Of a stretch of 64,000 nucleotides of DNA, positions 58,401-64,000 are shown piece after piece. Within the stretch, counting starts at the first letter, position 1, and the number at the start of each line of letters is the position of its first letter. The translations under genes were made by a program, and so were the position numbers. The stretch is from Takakia lepidozioides (Eukaryota; Streptophyta; Takakiopsida; Takakiales; Takakiaceae): contig CM060732.1 of assembly GCA_030704615.1 (NCBI GenBank), forward strand, positions 44,189,053 to 44,253,052, written 5' to 3'. The notes under the pieces are model-generated. The model was given only the letters and a program-made list of their open reading frames with translations. It was not told the origin of the DNA and did not search any database.

Positions 58401-61400
58401 ACTTACCAAACATTGAGAGCAGAGATTAGTGTGGCCTCAGGACTAGAGACGATTGAGCGAATTGAATCCAAGTCTGTGAGAGGAACTCCGAAAAAACGTT
58501 CCATAGTGAGAACACGTTGCGTGCTGCAATGCCGATAAACAAACGGCGCAGTGGCCTGGTTTGCAAGTCCCATGGCGTCCACATAGTTTCTAAAGGCTTC
58601 AATATTGACAGCCTCCTTCCTAAAGTCCACCTCTTCCAGCATAGATGCCCTTATATCTCCAACAATCCCCACCTGAGCTAAGTATCACAGATCGCCCCAT
58701 TCAGATCAGAAACTGCTAAGTCCACAACAAGCCAGCCTTCCCATGTGTCAATAGATGTAGAGATCACTCAGTACAATGGGAAAGATTGAGAAAACAAACC
58801 CTAGTTTTGCAATTACAACAGACTCTGATCGGAGACTCAAAGACAAACTGAAACCTACATGGTGTGCAGGCAAGGGAGTCCACAAGCAAGCCACACATAC
58901 CTTTTACTCACAGTCAGTATCCCTGAAACCAAACCTAACAAGCCTAACAAGACACATACACAAATACATTGACCGTAGACAGAGGGAGATGCCTTTGCAT
59001 AGATGCAAAAGGTAGTAAGTCGGAGATATTGCAATTTAAAATGGGAAAGCAACACAAACCAGAGATGTGCGGCTCAGTTGTGGATTTAAAAACTCCAAAA
59101 CACGAGCAGTGACATATAGGAAATTGAGGTCAGCTGTCAAAATGTCTTCCACTCCAGGCTTCAGCACTTTGATCACTACCTCCTTCTGAGTCCCTGTTAG
59201 CCTTGCTGAATGGACCTGCATTTGCAAAGTATACATCAAGTCCGGGTACATGATGCTTTTAAGTTCAGTGTCACTACAACTACTTAAAAGGCACTTAAAA
59301 GTTGTTGATATTGATGAGGTTTCCATGGGCTTGCCTGACCCGAGAGTCACCGTCACATGATTTAGGGAATCCCCTCCACAACACTACAGCTGTACACAAG
59401 GAGCTGCACCATTTTATATAACAGTAAGGATTGATACATCCTCCCAAGATTACCTGGGCAACAGAAGCAGAGGCAAGTGGTTGTGGATCAATGAATTCAT
59501 AGACGTCTTCCAAAGGACGGCCAAGCTCTTTACGAATGATGGACTGGATCTCACCAAACGGTATGGGCGGTGTCTTGTCAAGACAGCTTTGAAACTCCTT
59601 CACATACTCTGCCGGAAACAGTGTTGGAGCCGATGCAATAAACTGTCCACCCACCGATCCATTAATAAGCATATCTTTACAGAGCTGCAAACTTACAGCT
59701 TGGGAGAGGATCCAAAGTGAACTTGTTCCATGTTGAAATTCCTGATTGGCATTAATTTTGTCCTTACAGATTTCTATTTGCCCGCCAACATCTTTCCCAG
59801 CCAATTCCTACTGCTTGTCCTGTTCCCTTGTCTTCACAACTGATTAGAACACTATCCCCAGAAACCTCATCGGATTGTAAAGGCTAAACAGTCACTACCA
59901 AGAGTACATTTGTGAACTGAGTTCTGGTGACTGCAAACCACCAAGACATGTGGATTGTAAGAAGATGCTCCTGTGAATATTTGAGAGTTGTTAAATCAGA
60001 TTCTCTCAGTGAGTAGAACAGTCAAAAGTAAAAGCAGGGCAGAACCCAAGCTATATGGAGCAGACCTGACCCAGCTTGATGTAAGTTGCACCAAGCCGCT
60101 CAAACAGTCGTCGCAGTTCCATGGGACCAGGAGGATTGAAAGATAATGTAGGCCTTTCACTTGGCAATGCTTCCACTGATGGGGTCTGCACCCCTCACAC
60201 GTACAATCCAACAGTCCATGAAGTATGTTCTACAGCAGAGCGTCAGGATATATGCTTCATCCTGGAGAGATGCTATGCCCCTTGCATATGTCGTCTTTCA
60301 CTCACCGTACAGGTCACCGGGGGTTGCTTCTTAATTTTGAAAAATTTGGGTGGAACTTTTTGGGGTACACACAAAAGCAAAAAGTGTCAGTACCCGGTAG
60401 AATTTTAGAAGATAATCACTGCCCACAGTCACAACAGCCTCAACACCTTGTGCCAGGCGGATGACACCTCGTGGTCCAGTGCTGATAGCAGTGCGCACCA
60501 CATCTTCCACAAGCTGGTTCAGCTCCTTCAACCGGTCTGCTGCATGCATGAAGGTAACCACCCATCAGTATCTCTCTTCTAACATTCTCCCAAGAACTCA
60601 AGAAGACCTTGGTGTGATCCTGAAAATTGGCCATAAGATCTATTTAGATTTTTCACTTCGATGGGTCATCCGTCCATTTCGTTATATTCACTGTTGTACA
60701 GCCACTCTAAGTTACGGCTACTGATACTTCAGTTTCTCAGTAGCGATAAGTGGATTTGGATTTGCTGCAGGGCCTTGCCTAGGAATCATAGTTCATACTC
60801 CTGAAAGTGTAGTTTTGAGCTTGGAGATGTCCCGCTTGCAAATATCTACAAACCTGTTCTCGAGGGGTTCCCCTGTGTTGGAATTGTTGATGCAGATCGT
60901 GCCCTCACGGATAGCCTTGCTGGAGCCCAACTTACTCGTGCACACCTACCCTCCTGCCACTACTCCAGCCACAAAGGATTCAGATTACTAGCAGCTTTCG
61001 AGGCCACTGTCCGCCCTTTTTTTTTGGTTTGCCATTCAAGTGACCAATGGCCATTAACTGCCTTGCGTGAACACTGTCATGGATTTTCTTCTTTCAAATT
61101 TAGAAATGTCGTATTCAAATCCTTGTTGTGCATAGCCTATCAAAGCACGATTAAAAAGAAGAAACAACTAACCAATTCTCGTTCCATTCCGTCCACAATT
61201 TTGATGTGATTCCAAGTGACAACAAGGCCCACTCAATCACCCCGCAGTGCTGAAATAGCTTGCCATCAATTTCTGAGCTCTAGAGCATACGTTGAAACTA
61301 GATAGAAAGGAATGCACAAACGTGATTTCTACGAAGCACAGAAGATCGCGCCGTTCAAGGTGGCTGACCAAGTCTGGTTCTAAGATAAAAGAATTACGAG

Positions 61401-61850
61401 CTGGGAATGTCATGGAGCAAGAATGAGAATAGACATAAAAAACCAAGCAGGAAAAAATTGAGCAGATAAATCCAGGAGCAGGAAACATGGAATGGAGATT
61501 GACATACTTTGGATTGAGGAAGCAGAGCCGACGTCAGGCGCGTAGTCTTGGACATTGCAAGGTTGGCCATGGTTGCTGTGGCCTGCATTCCCTGCTCTCA
61601 CAGCCTTTCCTCTCCACTGCTTCCTCACCAACCTCGCAGCGGTAATAGGAATTCCACAATAACCAATGATATACCAACTAACCAATGATATACCCGTTGA
61701 AAATGACGTGAAATTATTTTGGGCCAGCAGGCAAAAGCGACTAGTTCGACCCCAGAATGTGGGGATTTTTAAAACGTTTCTTACCTATCTGCGGCAACAG
61801 ATGTTTCCTACCATAAGCGGCATCCGACATGCCTTTTTAGCATTCACATC
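55480..61850. repeat. Segmental duplication, copy B (partner 10,860-16,850, same orientation)
   Basis: This copy is collinear with copy A and longer by the two segments lost there (58,476-58,667 and about 61,451-61,730). Smaller differences include intron indels near 60,205 (copy A has about 75 extra bases) and 60,380. Both kinase exons and introns are covered. Confidence 0.93.
56283..61588 (-). CDS. ABC1-type atypical kinase (ABC1K/ADCK/UbiB family), copy B, reading frame open
   Basis: ABC1K proteins are atypical kinases of plastids and mitochondria linked to quinone and prenyl-lipid metabolism and stress. A likely first exon, 61588-61508, starts MQATATMANLAMSKTTRLTS, transit-peptide-like. 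Exons 60539-60394, 60185-60066, 59642-59454, 59215-59060, 58672-58407, 58072-57975, 57630-57452, 57049-56939 and 56480-56283 join in frame to a stop. Motifs in order: KxGQ (ATYIKLGQ), SASVAQVHSARL (Ala-rich loop region), VVIKVLKPG (kinase lysine), EVDFRKEA, MERFFGVPLTDLD, FHADVHAGNLLVLRDG (catalytic HxD) and FIDFG (metal-binding). The end (FPREFGLLLKQLLYFDRYT) resembles the clade of Arabidopsis At5g24970, from memory. At least one exon between 60,540 and 61,500 is missing from my model, because the phases do not join. Copy A at 11.7-15.8 kb is its broken twin. Confidence 0.88.
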
Positions 61851-62862
61851 CTCACCAAGAAATAAAACAGGTTTGTGAAACAGTCGAACTTATTACTTTT
61901 TGAATAAGGGTAGCCGGTGACCTTCTGTACCTACCATACTATATGTATCTAGTATCTACCTATAAACCCAAGCGTTCCAGCAGCAGATGATATTACTTTT
62001 TTTTCTAGAAGCGGGCCCAGTACCAAGGAGATTTTATCGTGGCGGAGTGTCTTCAGTTACGGGTAACTCCAAGGCATCGGTACTTTTTGGCCTTACTCCA
62101 TCTGCAGTGTTGCAGAAAGTGACAGCTTCCGGGACGCTTAGGGCTGGTTCAGGGGACCGATCTGCACAGGATGCAACAGCTTCTTGCCTTCAAGATGACA
62201 GCTGCGTGGGGATATTTGTGGAGGTGCAATCGACCCTTGCATGTTGTGAGCGGGTCCTGGCCCAAAAACCCCTCCTGGACTTATAGAGCTTTCCGACCTT
62301 TTCCAGCTCGAAGCTTCGGCAACTCACCGGCATGTGTTGTAATCTCGGGCCTTGAAATCAGAGAAGAATGTTTAGTATGCGCCCCAAAACGGAATTCGTT
62401 TTCTGGTTGTCAAGAATGGAAATGGATCAATCAGGGACTGCCAGCGTGATGTAATGACGACCGTACAACTTTGGCTCTGAACGTCCCTTTTAAGATTAAC
62501 AGGAAGGAGATGACCCTCAATTTAAGTAGCCTAGGAGCACTGCGTACACAATGGAAGTGTGTACAGGAACAGGAAGCCAGATTTGTCGGTAAGATGACCC
62601 TTTTATGCCTCCATATATCACTCATCTGGTTGGAATCACAGGAGGGCTAAGCAAGAGGTTGGGGAGGCTTGTTAAGTATAGTTGTCTTAGTTCAAGTTCA
62701 TTCCTCTTTGGCAAACTCTTTTGACAGTCATCCTCTGCCCTCTTGCTCATATAATGTGACAAATTGAATTCTGTGGGAATCCTCAGTGTGCTAAAGGTGG
62801 AGTGAAATACACCAATTGAACTGAATCTCAACTGAGCTAGCTAGCGAGTGAATTGAACTTAC
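61851..62862. other. No recognised gene
   Basis: A 99-codon plus-strand frame (61,987-62,286) is open but without motif and carries no sign of expression. This interval may hold introns or the 3' part of the gene to the right. Confidence 0.35.
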
Positions 62863-63927
62863 CGAAACTGCAGACTCTCCTTCGCAAGCAAAGCTAACTT
62901 GGAATGACAGCCACGTTCATGCACTAGCGGACAGTACATCTGAACCCCAATCTGCAAAAATACATGTTGGAGATGATTGCGTCAATCCACCTATCAATGA
63001 CAAGTAAACGACCCTGTTATATATTGCGCACCCGCCTTTCTCTCTGAGCAGATCAGAAACAGAACCAGTGAAGAAAGTGGCAACTGAAACTAGTACATCC
63101 AGGTCTCTGAAGTGTGTCTTGATTGAACCAGCCTTAGGGTGCTTAAAAGTTAAGCATTGCTGCAGGCCAATCGTTCCTAGTAGCGCCTCCGAGCCAATTG
63201 AAGGATTTGTGGGTGCTGAGATACCCTACACAGGTTGGTTGGCCAACCTTGGACAAAGACATAGAGACTGATTGTTTTATGTGGTCAGGCACATTCACTC
63301 CAAATGACTCTCCTGTAGCTCGTGGAGCTGGAAGAACCTCTTCTGCCACTGCTATTCTCTGCAAAGCAGGAAACCAGAGGAACTTGTTTAGACCAGCCCC
63401 AAGCTGTCCCTCTCTTCACCATAGTATGCCTGCACATAAGGCTTTGCAAAGAGGTGGACCCTACACTGTGCTTGCAAAACCAATACCAGTCTGAATAACA
63501 TGCTTACAAAGAAGAATTCCAGCTTACCTTAGCTACAAAGGAGTGGCCATGCCCAACCGGTATGAGCGCATAGTAGCAGAGCAATGAGCTTTCTGTTCCA
63601 GTCTCAATGTCAAATGTTGATGTACAGAGAAGACCAGAATCCCGATTATGAAGATCTTGGCAGAGGGCAACAAAGACTGCAACCAACAATCCAACAGAAG
63701 AAAAAATGAACATAATTTATCTCAAAAGAAAGGACAAAGCCACCTACATTTGCGCAAAAGATGTGTGCCTGATGGATCAGAGGAAAGAGCCTTACTCTGC
63801 TCATTCTTTTCCAAGCCTTCTGACTCTCCAGAAGCCACGTCTACCTCAAAGTCAAAGGAAGGCACCACCGTATGGGGCAAGCCAAACAAAAGTCCTTCAT
63901 GCCAGCAAACAACTTTCAGCCAATGAC
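62863..63927 (-). CDS. Unrecognised protein gene, four internal exons
   Basis: Four segments with good GT-AG borders join in frame on the minus strand: 63,927-63,748 (HWLKVVCWHEGLLFGLPHTV, then an acidic Ser-rich stretch), 63,676-63,528 (ALCQDLHNRDSGLLCTSTF, LLCYYALIPVGHGHSFVAK), 63,358-63,248 (PRATGESFGVNVPDHIKQS) and 62,951-62,863 (IGVQMYCPLVHERGCHSKL). Together they give about 174 residues. There is no start or stop, so the gene extends rightwards beyond the window and continues leftwards in exons I cannot place. I do not recognise the family. The splice phases (1,0,0) fit each other, which makes chance unlikely. Confidence 0.6.
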
Positions 63928-64000
63928 CTAACACTAGACTCAAGAGGCCTTGTCAAAACAAGTTGTCACGTGTCCACAAATTCAAATAGTATGATACATT

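Overview
This window looks like nuclear DNA of a land plant. The evidence is a set of intron-rich genes with GT-AG introns that belong to plant families: the N-terminal part of a sucrose synthase, a complete plant-type mannose-1-phosphate guanylyltransferase, a DYW-type PPR protein, an OSB-like organellar DNA-binding protein with PDF motifs, and an ABC1-type kinase. The style of the PPR-DYW protein and the very high transposon load would fit a bryophyte, lycophyte or fern, but I cannot fix the species from sequence alone. The codons are standard and nothing suggests a bacterial or organellar genome.

Layout. 0-3.2 kb: 5' half of a sucrose synthase gene on the minus strand, with a LINE fragment beyond its last visible exon. 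3.2-10 kb: mobile DNA, including tRNA-derived SINEs (one tail-to-tail pair), a truncated Ty3/gypsy gag-pol with an in-frame stop between gag-protease and reverse transcriptase, and a clean 432-bp MITE. 10.9-16.85 kb: copy A of a segmental duplication carrying a broken ABC1 kinase gene. 17-23.6 kb: two LINE relics, one split by a GC-rich inverted-repeat element. 24.9-35 kb: a 10-kb AT-rich block made of palindromic GC islands, inverted and direct repeats, and a 1.2-kb array of about twelve GTCGGCGCCGAC palindromes that flips orientation in its middle. 35-38.6 kb: LINE N-terminal relic with an NPGP motif and low-complexity DNA. 38.6-42.9 kb: an unrecognised candidate gene and a broken hAT transposase. 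43-47.5 kb: repeat DNA, a decayed PPR locus and a 545-bp TIR element. 47.66-49.97 kb: intact four-exon GDP-mannose pyrophosphorylase gene. 51.8-55.2 kb: a frameshifted PPR-DYW sequence directly abutting an OSB-like gene. 55.5-61.85 kb: copy B of the duplication with an open-reading ABC1 kinase gene. 62.9-63.9 kb: four clean exons of a gene I do not recognise.

All the recognisable host genes lie on the minus strand. The sucrose synthase (sucrose to UDP-glucose) and the GDP-mannose pyrophosphorylase (GDP-mannose for cell wall, glycans and ascorbate) are both nucleotide-sugar enzymes, but nothing in the sequence shows that their proximity has meaning. The PPR, OSB and ABC1K products are all expected in organelles by family. 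The strongest observations are the two ABC1K copies, in which copy A carries several independent lesions, and the palindromic array at 28.9-30.1 kb.
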